Below are positions 57,326-64,000 of a stretch of DNA of 64,000 nucleotides, one piece after another. Below the pieces are notes generated by a model that saw only the letters and a list, made by a program, of their open reading frames with translations, was not told the DNA's origin and ran no database searches. The position numbers and the translations under genes were made by a program. Numbering within the stretch: position 1 is the stretch's first letter; each line of letters begins with the position of its first letter. The DNA is from Phormidium tenue FACHB-1052 (lineage in GTDB: Bacteria; Cyanobacteriota; Cyanobacteriia; Phormidesmidales; Phormidesmidaceae), in NCBI RefSeq assembly GCF_014696675.1, contig NZ_JACJQN010000014.1, positions 62,001-126,000 on the forward strand. Direction: 5' to 3'.

Positions 57326-58408
57326 ATGCTAGACGCACTGATCATCTTTTCATTTATCCTGGCCGGGGCGGGCATCGGGTTCTACAGCATTGATCTGCTG
57401 CCCCAGCCGATTTTGCAGCAGGTTACCAACATTGAGGCGCTGGGTGCAGTGACCGCCGTGTTCGGCGGGTTGATTGGCACGGGCTTGGGCCTGGTCATGC
57501 AGACCAGCTACCGCCGCCTAGAAAGCCAGGTTAAAGAACTGCCGCCCGATCGCATTCTCACCCGCGCCGTGGGTCTGGTGCTAGGTCTGCTGATCGCCAA
57601 CCTGATGCTGGCACCGCTGTTTTTGCTGCCCATTCCCTCGGAGTTTGGCTTTATTAAGCCGATGACGGCGGTGTTAGGCAGCGTGCTGTTTGCGGTGTCG
57701 GGGATGAACCTGGCCGACACCCACGGGCGATCGCTGCTGCGCCTGGTCAGCCCCAGCACGCTGGAATCGACCCTGGTGGCCGAGGGCACCCTCAAGCCCA
57801 GCAAGACCAAGGTGCTCGACACCAGCTGCATTATAGATGGCCGCATTGAGGGGCTAATGGATACCGGCTTTTTGGAGGGCCAGCTGCTGGTGCCCCAGTT
57901 TGTGCTGCAAGAGCTTCAGAACGTAGCCGATGCCAGCAATGACCAAAAGCGCGATCGCGGTCGGCGTGGGCTAGATGTACTCAATCGCATCCGCGAGTCT
58001 TACCCCAACCGCCTGTTGATCAATTCTGTCGACTACGATGACATCCCCACCGTGGATGCCAAGCTGGTAAAGCTGGCCCAAGAACTCAACGCCATGCTGC
58101 TTACCAACGACTACAACCTCAACAAAGTCGCCAGCTTTCAGGATGTCGAAGTCCTCAATATTAACGATCTAGCCCAGGCTATTCGCCCCGCCTACCTGCC
58201 CGGCGACGACATTGATCTGAAGATTCTCAAAGAGGGCAAAGAGCCCTCCCAGGGCGTGGGCTATCTCAACGACGGCACTATGGTGGTGGTTGAAGAGGGC
58301 CGCGACTACATTGGCGAAGAGCTAGAGGTGGTGGTGACCGGGTCACTGCAAACCTCCGCTGGACGCATGATCTTTGCCCGCCCCAAGACCTCTATAGTGG
58401 CCTCCTAG
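57326..58408 (+). CDS. PIN/TRAM-domain membrane protein (YacL-like)
   Basis: A 360-residue protein with four N-terminal hydrophobic segments (about 5-130). A PIN nuclease-type domain follows ([16 protein letters not shown] and [12 protein letters not shown] supply the conserved acidic residues). The C-terminus is a TRAM-type RNA-binding domain ([21 protein letters not shown]). YacL-type proteins are widespread and thought to act in RNA metabolism. The intact acidic residues suggest nuclease activity is possible. ATG 57326. Confidence 0.9.
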   Translation: MLDALIIFSFILAGAGIGFYSIDLLPQPILQQVTNIEALGAVTAVFGGLIGTGLGLVMQTSYRRLESQVKELPPDRILTRAVGLVLGLLIANLMLAPLFLLPIPSEFGFIKPMTAVLGSVLFAVSGMNLADTHGRSLLRLVSPSTLESTLVAEGTLKPSKTKVLDTSCIIDGRIEGLMDTGFLEGQLLVPQFVLQELQNVADASNDQKRDRGRRGLDVLNRIRESYPNRLLINSVDYDDIPTVDAKLVKLAQELNAMLLTNDYNLNKVASFQDVEVLNINDLAQAIRPAYLPGDDIDLKILKEGKEPSQGVGYLNDGTMVVVEEGRDYIGEELEVVVTGSLQTSAGRMIFARPKTSIVAS

Positions 58409-58458
58409 GCCGGACTGCAATAGGGTACGATCAGCATCGGCTTTTCATTACCGTTGCC

Positions 58459-59814
58459 ATGACCGCCCGCATTGAGCTAACCGACGCTGCCCCGCACCAA
58501 ACCCTGACTCTTGAGTTCCCTGCCGACGGGGTGGCGCTGCGAGGCCGAGTGCGGGTGCCGGGGGATAAATCGATTTCCCACCGATCGCTGATGCTGGGGG
58601 CGATCGCCAAGGGCGAAACTCGCATTCAGGGCCTGCTGCTAGGGGAAGACCCGCGCAGCACTGCCGCCTGCTTTCAAGCCATGGGCGTTACCATGTCATC
58701 GCTTGAAGACGAATGGGTAACGGTGCAGGGAGTGGGCCTGGGCAATTTACGAGAACCGGCAGACGTGCTCAACGCCGGAAATTCAGGCACCACTCTGCGA
58801 CTGATGCTGGGGCTGCTGGCGTCACACCCCGCTCGCTATTTTGCGGTGACGGGCGACGGTTCGCTGCGATCGCGCCCCATGGATCGGGTGATCAAACCCC
58901 TGAGCCTAATGGGCGCAGAGATTTGGGGTCGGCAGAACAACCGCCTCGCTCCCCTGGCGGTTCAAGGGCAGTCTCTCAAACCGATTCACTATCACTCTCC
59001 TGTGGCCTCCGCCCAGATCAAGTCCTGCATTTTGCTGGCCGGGCTGCTGACCGAAGGCGAAACCACCGTCACTGAGCCCAGCCTATCGCGCGACCACAGC
59101 GAGCGCATGCTGCGAGCCTTTGGAGCCGACATTGTCGTAGACCCCGACACCTGTAGCGTCACCGTGCGCGGCCCCGCCACCCTCACCGGACAGACCGTGG
59201 TGGTGCCGGGCGACATTAGCTCCGCCGCCTTTTGGCTGGTGGCTGGTGCCATCACCCCCGGCTCCGATCTAGTCATTGAAAACGTGGGCATCAACCCTAC
59301 TCGCACCGGCATTCTCGACGCCCTAGCAGCCATGGAAGCCGACATTACTCTAGAGAATTCCCGTGAAGTTACCGGAGAACCTGTGGCCGATCTGCGGGTG
59401 CGCCACAGCCGCCTCAAAGCTGTCCGCTTGAGCGGTGACCTCATCCCCCGCATGATTGATGAGGTGCCAATTTTGGCCGTGGCAGCGCTGTTTGCCGAGG
59501 GCACTACGGTAATCACCGACGCTGAAGAATTGCGGGTGAAGGAGTGCGATCGCATCGCCGTTATGGCCAGCCAGCTCAACCAACTGGGTGCCCGAGTTGA
59601 AGAACACCCCGATGGCCTCACCATCCACGGCGGCACAGGCCTCACAGGGGCCATCGTCGATAGTTACACTGATCATCGAGTGGCCATGAGCCTGGCGATC
59701 GCCGCCCTACGAGCCAAAGGCTCAATGCAAATTCAGCGAGCCGAAGCAGCAGCGGTTTCCTACCCGAGCTTTACCGCTACCCTAGCTGAGCTTTGCGGAT
59801 TGAGCGTAGGTTGA
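58459..59814 (+). CDS. aroA: 3-phosphoshikimate 1-carboxyvinyltransferase (EPSP synthase) AroA
   Basis: This shikimate-pathway enzyme makes EPSP from shikimate-3-phosphate and PEP. The 451-residue protein has [52 protein letters not shown] and [14 protein letters not shown]. The C-terminal blocks include [15 protein letters not shown] and [15 protein letters not shown]. Both PEP- and S3P-binding signatures are present. ATG 58459. It follows the PIN/TRAM gene by 50 bp on the same strand, so they may be co-transcribed. Confidence 0.96.
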   Translation: MTARIELTDAAPHQTLTLEFPADGVALRGRVRVPGDKSISHRSLMLGAIAKGETRIQGLLLGEDPRSTAACFQAMGVTMSSLEDEWVTVQGVGLGNLREPADVLNAGNSGTTLRLMLGLLASHPARYFAVTGDGSLRSRPMDRVIKPLSLMGAEIWGRQNNRLAPLAVQGQSLKPIHYHSPVASAQIKSCILLAGLLTEGETTVTEPSLSRDHSERMLRAFGADIVVDPDTCSVTVRGPATLTGQTVVVPGDISSAAFWLVAGAITPGSDLVIENVGINPTRTGILDALAAMEADITLENSREVTGEPVADLRVRHSRLKAVRLSGDLIPRMIDEVPILAVAALFAEGTTVITDAEELRVKECDRIAVMASQLNQLGARVEEHPDGLTIHGGTGLTGAIVDSYTDHRVAMSLAIAALRAKGSMQIQRAEAAAVSYPSFTATLAELCGLSVG

Positions 59815-59911
59815 GTTAAGTTCGTGCCCAAACCATGACTTAGATCGTCACCCTGGGCACACTCTAAGCAAGCCCAAGAGGCAATTTTAGGGCTCGACGT
59901 TTCAGCACCCG

Positions 59912-60370
59912 ATGTGGCAACCGTTGAAAAACTTTGTCAATAGCCTGACCACCTACATGGCCCTCAGCCCCGACATGGTCGCCCGACAACGGGTGAACCA
60001 GTGGCTGCGATCGCGCCCGTGCCTCACCTGTGACGAGTGGTACCGCTACCATTGGACCCCGCCAGCAGTGCGCCGGCCGCTGCCCAAACCGCTGATTGAC
60101 TTTACTTACCAGCAGCTCACCGACTACTCCGGCCTCGAGATCGGTCGCGTCAAGCCCAGCGATCACCTGGTTGACGATTTGTCGTTTCCAGCGGTGTGTT
60201 GGTTTGACTGGAGCCTCACCCTCTGTGAAGATTTCTACGAAACCTTTGGCCTTGATATCAGCGAGCACTTCGACGAAACTCAGCTGTTCACCTGCGCTGA
60301 TTTGGTGAACTTTTTAGAGCAGCAGTTGGAGAGTCGCAAAGATGAGGAGATCAGGGAGATAGGGGGATGA
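59912..60370 (+). CDS. Small protein with an acyl-carrier-like C-terminal half
   Basis: A 152-residue protein. Residues 80-145 resemble an acyl-carrier fold: SDHLVDDLSFPAVCWFDWSL, then EDFYETFGLDI and LVNFLEQQL. The Ser that would carry phosphopantetheine is missing (FPAVCWFDW instead of DSL), so it is more like DUF1493-type proteins. The N-terminus has WLRSRPCLTCDEWYRYHW with a Cys pair. The C-terminal tail (KDEEIREIGG) is encoded by a G-rich repeat at 60341-60390. No function assigned. Confidence 0.65.
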   Translation: MWQPLKNFVNSLTTYMALSPDMVARQRVNQWLRSRPCLTCDEWYRYHWTPPAVRRPLPKPLIDFTYQQLTDYSGLEIGRVKPSDHLVDDLSFPAVCWFDWSLTLCEDFYETFGLDISEHFDETQLFTCADLVNFLEQQLESRKDEEIREIGG

Positions 60371-60450
60371 GGGAGATGAGGGAGTGCTTGGGATGCTGCT
60401 TTTTACCTTAGTCTTTCCCTATCTTCCCCACCTTCCCCATCTCCTACTCG
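60341..60450. repeat. G-rich/C-rich low-complexity foldback
   Basis: Plus strand runs GGGAGATAGGGGGATGAGGG and, about 20 bases on, TTTCCCTATCTTCCCC, which can pair with it. The repeat encodes the end of the preceding gene and may act as its terminator. Confidence 0.5.
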
Positions 60451-60523
60451 CCCCAGCAGCGGTTTGAATTAAAGTGAAAGGGTAGCCTACAACGCGCCGT
60501 CGAGATAGGCGTAAGGATTCCCC

Positions 60524-60982
60524 ATGAGTTTGAAAGACCGCATCAGCGACGACATCAAAACCGCTATGAAGGCTAAAGAAAAGGTGCGCCTAGAGACGGT
60601 TCGCAGCATTAAAAAAGTGATTCTCGAAAAAGAGTCTTTGGTGCGCCCCAGCGGACAAGATCAGCTCACCGCCGACCAAGAACTAGAGGTGCTGACCCAG
60701 CTGGCCAAACAGCGCAAAGACTCAATCGAGCAGTACCAAAAAGCCGGGCGCGACGAGCTTGCTGCCCAGGAAGCTGAAGAACTAGCCATTATTGAAGAAT
60801 ATCTGCCCCAGCAGCTCAGCGATGCCGAAGTCGAAGCCATCATTGACGATCTGATCGCCCAAACCGGGGCCTCGTTGCCCAAAGATATGGGTAAAGTGAT
60901 GGGACCAGCCATGCAGCAGCTCAAAGGCCGCGCCGATGGTGGAAAGGTGCAGGCTTTGGTCAAGGCCAAACTAGCGGGCTAG
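60524..60982 (+). CDS. GatB/YqeY domain-containing protein
   Basis: A 152-residue helical protein of the YqeY family, related to the tail domain of GatB. It shows LKDRISDDIKTAMKAKEKVRL, LETVRSIKKVILEKE, RKDSIEQYQKAGRDELAAQE and the GKVMGPAMQQLKGRADG block. The precise role is unknown; amidotransferase-like tRNA handling has been suggested. The ATG at 60524 follows AAGGATT. It ends in KAKLAG. Confidence 0.92.
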   Translation: MSLKDRISDDIKTAMKAKEKVRLETVRSIKKVILEKESLVRPSGQDQLTADQELEVLTQLAKQRKDSIEQYQKAGRDELAAQEAEELAIIEEYLPQQLSDAEVEAIIDDLIAQTGASLPKDMGKVMGPAMQQLKGRADGGKVQALVKAKLAG

Positions 60983-61098
60983 AACCGAATTTAAGCCTTT
61001 TCATCCTCAGTCTGTTGGGGCAGATGACGATCGCTCCCGCAAGATCTAGCCATCGCCAGACCTGGTAAAACACTTTGCTCAACCTTTTGGGGTGATGT

Positions 61099-61608
61099 CT
61101 ATACAGTGGGCTGTTGGTTCTGGCTTTGCAGCTTGTAGCGCAGCTCGGTGAGATAGTCGTCGTCACCAATCAGGTGCTCGTTATAGTTGCGCTGCCACAC
61201 CGACTGCCCCAATTGGTTAAGCCGCAGATTGATGCGCTTGGCCGCTACCGCTTTAAAGCTGGCAATAAATGACGACAGCAGCCAGGGCTTTTGGCCTTCA
61301 TCAATGCCGGTTAGCCCGGCACCAACTGTAGCTGGCACCTGTAAAAAGACAATGCTTTGCAGACTAGTGGGGGTAATTGTCCAAACATCGAGGTCGATGC
61401 CTTTGCGATTGGCAGCAGATCGGACCCACTCGTCAGCCACGATCAAGCCGCAGTCGTTGAGACACAGCTGGCCCTGCCTGTAGTCGCCTAGTAGCGGCTG
61501 CTGCTGAAAGGTCGAAAGCCTAATCAGGTAGGGCTTAGGCGCAGCGGAATGAGTCAAGATATTTGCCCTCGAAGCAACTATGGCGTAGGCGTTATTGCGT
61601 AGACTCAT
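61099..61608 (-). CDS. Degenerate REP-associated (Y1/RAYT-type) transposase-like protein
   Basis: A 169-residue protein whose backbone matches Y1 transposase-like RAYT proteins: PYLIRLSTFQQQPLLGDYRQ, LNDCGLIVADEWVRSAANRK, WTITPTSLQSIVFLQ, KPWLLSSFIASFKAVAAKRIN and VWQRNYNEHLI. The HUH motif expected as NHLHG is TSLQS here (His82 to Ser, His84 to Gln). The usual YY pair near the C-terminus is YN. Catalysis is therefore unlikely. The ATG at 61608 is preferred. It may be a domesticated or relic REP transposase; many GTAG-footed palindromes occur in the window. Confidence 0.7.
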   Translation of the reverse strand: MSLRNNAYAIVASRANILTHSAAPKPYLIRLSTFQQQPLLGDYRQGQLCLNDCGLIVADEWVRSAANRKGIDLDVWTITPTSLQSIVFLQVPATVGAGLTGIDEGQKPWLLSSFIASFKAVAAKRINLRLNQLGQSVWQRNYNEHLIGDDDYLTELRYKLQSQNQQPTV

Positions 61609-61707
61609 GAGCGCCAAACCATGAAAGCACCAGTACCCTAAGTCTTCCCAACCGACTCGGGCCAGTATCAACGTTGGGGATGAAGTTACGGTGTTGTTGC
61701 GGCTGTT

Positions 61708-62175
61708 CTACAGGCCATCGCTTAAAGCTTGGATGAGCTTGTCTAAATAGCTGTTGATGAGCTGGGCTGACGCCTCGGGTAAGGCAGCCAACACTTGAGC
61801 TTGCAGGCTGCGGTAGGCGGCGATCGCAGAGTCCTGTTTATGCAGGGCGCGGGTAATGTTCTGCATCCACATCACATACTCTTCCATAAAGCCGTCTGGG
61901 TCATCGATCAGAACGGCTTTAGCAATGCACTCTAGGGTATAGAGCATGTCGCGCCGGCACTTGGCTCCGTGGGCTTGCACCACCTCGCGGTATGAACCCA
62001 CCATGAGCTGGCGCAGGGCGTTGAGCACCAGAGTTTCACCGTCTGCTCTCAGACGGGCATAGGTCTTAAAACGCGTATCGAAGGATGCCACAAACTGGGC
62101 TAGGGGCCGTAGTTCTAAATCGCTGAGGTAGCGACCGTCAGACTCCCGAATGGAGTTGAGCAGAGTGTGGTTCAT
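61708..62175 (-). CDS. Phycobiliprotein-like protein
   Basis: A 155-residue helical protein similar to the phycobilisome protein family (globin-like alpha/beta bilin-binding fold). RYLSDLELRPLAQFVASFDTR fits the family N-terminus. AKCRRDMLYTLECIAKAVLIDDPDGF contains C73 in the position of the bilin-binding Cys-84 (CLRD) of allophycocyanin-type subunits. The C-terminus AQLINSYLDKLIQALS resembles the family end. Shorter and more divergent than light-harvesting subunits. ATG 62175 is preferred over one upstream start. Confidence 0.65.
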   Translation of the reverse strand: MNHTLLNSIRESDGRYLSDLELRPLAQFVASFDTRFKTYARLRADGETLVLNALRQLMVGSYREVVQAHGAKCRRDMLYTLECIAKAVLIDDPDGFMEEYVMWMQNITRALHKQDSAIAAYRSLQAQVLAALPEASAQLINSYLDKLIQALSDGL

Positions 62176-62280
62176 AGCCGGGGGAAGTGCGTTGACCCAA
62201 ACAAATATCGCTCTAAGTTGCACCTGGAGTTGCAAAAGGTAACAATTGGAAACGCTTAGAGACAGCAGGCTGCGCTCACG

Positions 62281-64000
62281 TCAATTATTTTTTTCAGGCG
62301 GATCTGGCTGGTTAATAATGTCGTTGATGACGTTATCAACTGCCACGGTGAGGCGGTAGGGAATGACATTTTCTGATTGAGATACCACCACAATCTCGTA
62401 ATAACCTGACTGGGGCAGCTCTCCAGCCCAGGTGTTTTGCTCGGCATCGGCCAGAATGTGGGGCAGCTCGTCGGTGGGCACCGGCACGTAGAGCGAGAGG
62501 CGGGTGCTCTCCGGGGGGGCTTGCAGATTTAGACGCAGCAGCTGCTGAGCGGTGAGATTGACAACATAGATCTGGCCGTGGCCAGGGCTGAGGTTGCCTT
62601 CCTGCTGCTGGTTGAAGGTGCCTGGCTCAAAGGTAACTTCGGTTAGGTTTTCGCCATTTTCCATGGCGTTGACTTGGTCCTGGGCCAGAGCAAACCAGAT
62701 TTGGTCAACAGCAGTTTCGACAAAACCCTCTCTTGCCCGCTTCGGAAACAGCTGGCTAAAGCGAGCGTCAGCCAGATCGTAGAGGGCATTGCTGCTGACG
62801 TAGAGGGCGTTGACCTGGCTTTTCCAGCGATCGCTGTCGGTAGGGTTGTAGCGGCCTAGCTTGCTGCGGGCGTCAGTGCTGAGGTTGGCTTCGATCAGGT
62901 CTAGATTGTCAGCGGCGATCGCATCCCACGCCGCCCGCAAAGGCTCATCCTGGGGCTGATCGGTGAGCTGAGTACCCTGGCGATCGGGGTTTTGCTCGTA
63001 AAACAGCTGGTCGGTCAGGCTGGTGATGTAGGACCAATCAACGCTGAGCGTGACGGAGCGATCGCGCAGGGCCTGTTTGCGCTCGCGCTCAGCCTCACTG
63101 AGGTTGGGATTGCTGACATCACTGCCGCCGGGCGAAACAACGTCAGAGCCATCCCCCCCCAACTGGCTCAGGGGGTCTAGCCACCACCATAGCCCTCCGG
63201 CGACTCCCACCATAACCAGCAACCCAGCCAGGGCAGGCCAACACCCCGACGATGTTTTTTGCACCGGCACTGCCCGAGGCGGCGGGGCCACGGTAGCCGT
63301 GGGATCGTAGGCCATGGGTGGTGCGTAGGGAGCCGCCGGAGCGATCGCCACCGTAGGCGCTGGCCTCGGCGGTTCAGGCTGGGGCGGTGGCACCGTGGGC
63401 TGCATGCGAATGGGCATGGGCTGCGACCAGGACGCTGAGAGCGAGTCGGGGTGGGCCAGGTTAAGGGCAGCCATCGCCTGCCCGGCAGACTGGTAGCGAT
63501 CGCCTGGATCGTGGGCCACCAGCTGAGTCAGCACTTGGCGCAGGGTAGCCGATAGCTCGACCTGCTCTGGCCAAACCCAGCGATCGCGGCGGTCGTCATA
63601 GAGGGCGTCGGGGTCTTTGCCCGTCAGCAGCACCAGAGTCGTCATGCCCAAAGCGTAGAGGTCGGTGGCCGGGCTCACCTGGCCCGATTCGAGCTGTTCT
63701 TCGGGGGCATAGCCCACGGTGCCTAGGCGGGTGATAGTGCCATCGGCGGCCTGGTAGGGCTGGGCTACCCCAAGCTGATAGCGCACATTCACCACCAGCT
63801 GCTTCACGCCGCCAAAGTCGATCAGCACCGGGCGACCGTCGGCATTGCGCTGAATTAAGTTGTCGGGCGAAATATTGCGATGCACGATGCCGATGCTGTG
63901 CAGGTATTGCAGCAGCGGCAGCGTTTGCATTAGGAACTGCACCCCCTCCGCTTCGCTAAAGCTCTCGCCGACGGCACGACGGCGATCGAGCAGTTCCTGG
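62281..64000 (-). CDS. Serine/threonine protein kinase-like protein, incomplete at window end
   Basis: The C-terminal ~572 residues of a membrane kinase; the start lies beyond position 64000. It shows the kinase C-lobe: GIVHRNISPDNLIQ (catalytic HRD appears as HRN), LIDFGGVKQ (DFG intact), GTVGYAPEEQ. A single membrane helix follows (WPALAGLLVMVGVAGGLWWW), then an extracytoplasmic region (LSVDWSYITSLTDQLFYEQNP) and a C-terminal beta-rich domain reminiscent of PPC-type domains. The Asp-to-Asn change at the catalytic base suggests weak or no phosphotransfer. Confidence 0.8.
   Translation of the reverse strand, partial: QELLDRRRAVGESFSEAEGVQFLMQTLPLLQYLHSIGIVHRNISPDNLIQRNADGRPVLIDFGGVKQLVVNVRYQLGVAQPYQAADGTITRLGTVGYAPEEQLESGQVSPATDLYALGMTTLVLLTGKDPDALYDDRRDRWVWPEQVELSATLRQVLTQLVAHDPGDRYQSAGQAMAALNLAHPDSLSASWSQPMPIRMQPTVPPPQPEPPRPAPTVAIAPAAPYAPPMAYDPTATVAPPPRAVPVQKTSSGCWPALAGLLVMVGVAGGLWWWLDPLSQLGGDGSDVVSPGGSDVSNPNLSEAERERKQALRDRSVTLSVDWSYITSLTDQLFYEQNPDRQGTQLTDQPQDEPLRAAWDAIAADNLDLIEANLSTDARSKLGRYNPTDSDRWKSQVNALYVSSNALYDLADARFSQLFPKRAREGFVETAVDQIWFALAQDQVNAMENGENLTEVTFEPGTFNQQQEGNLSPGHGQIYVVNLTAQQLLRLNLQAPPESTRLSLYVPVPTDELPHILADAEQNTWAGELPQSGYYEIVVVSQSENVIPYRLTVAVDNVINDIINQPDPPEKNN

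Noticed and set aside
59824-59860. GTGCCCA/TGGGCAC hairpin after aroA as terminator
   Set aside because: The stem is only 7 bp with a 23-nt loop and no T run; too weak to list.

Overview
The window is a chromosomal segment of a cyanobacterium. The octamer GCGATCGC (HIP1) recurs throughout. The gene content also fits: nitrate ABC transporter subunits nrtB, nrtC (fused to a substrate-binding-like domain) and nrtD, a DUF760 protein, an Asr1405/Asl0597-like protein, a phycobiliprotein-like protein, egtB-egtD and GOGAT. Most genes are GC-rich and housekeeping. The style resembles filamentous Leptolyngbya/Nodosilinea-type genomes, but I cannot fix the genus from sequence alone.

Layout. 1-4.1 kb: nrtB-nrtC-nrtD, ending at a strong hairpin. 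4.2-11.8 kb (minus strand): a surface-glycan cluster with a WecG/TagA glycosyltransferase, a polyprenyl-phosphate sugar transferase and two tandem paralogous O-antigen ligase/polymerase-TPR membrane proteins. 11.9-15.6 kb: a DUF3352 protein, MutY with an intact Nudix box, and DUF760. 16.1-18.5 kb: ergothioneine genes egtB and egtD. 18.6-25 kb: a thiamin region with two near-identical TPP riboswitches, one before a sodium:solute symporter and one before thiC. Between them lie an AT-rich HEPN-type gene split by an in-frame TGA and a DUF4383 gene. 25.2-31 kb: an aldehyde dehydrogenase, an AEC transporter, AlkA, a Fur-family regulator facing dps across two Fur-box-like palindromes, and a three-gene unit with 4-bp overlaps (Asr1405-like, 2Fe-2S ferredoxin-like, 35-aa membrane peptide). 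31-36.5 kb: a SNF2 helicase and a sulfotransferase. 37.8-44.1 kb: gltB-gltD. 44.1-46.3 kb: an AT-rich two-gene island (J-domain protein + HNH nuclease-like protein) that ends in a diverged second copy of the gltD 3' end. 46.4-64 kb: rnc, an SDR protein, a hydrolase, an M15 peptidase, a CDF transporter, a phosphatase, a TonB-like protein, a GNAT, hisC, a PIN/TRAM protein, aroA, an ACP-like protein, a YqeY protein, a degenerate REP-type transposase relative, a phycobiliprotein-like protein and a Ser/Thr kinase-like protein running off the window end.

Four repeat classes are visible. (i) A ~150-bp MITE with GGCGTTGCTGA-type terminal inverted repeats occurs three times, flanked by 8-bp target duplications. 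(ii) GTAGGG...CCCTAC palindromes (REP-like) occur at seven sites, one inside gltB and two whose ends supply gene stop codons. (iii) AAACCGGGTTT hairpins. (iv) C/T-rich heptamer-like runs abut start codons of nrtD and egtD.

The best candidates for undescribed biology are the J-domain/HNH island integrated at the gltD 3' end and the interrupted HEPN gene. The riboswitch-controlled symporter, the degenerate RAYT-like protein alongside GTAG-footed palindromes, and the phycobiliprotein-like gene also deserve attention. No CRISPR array, rRNA or tRNA was seen.
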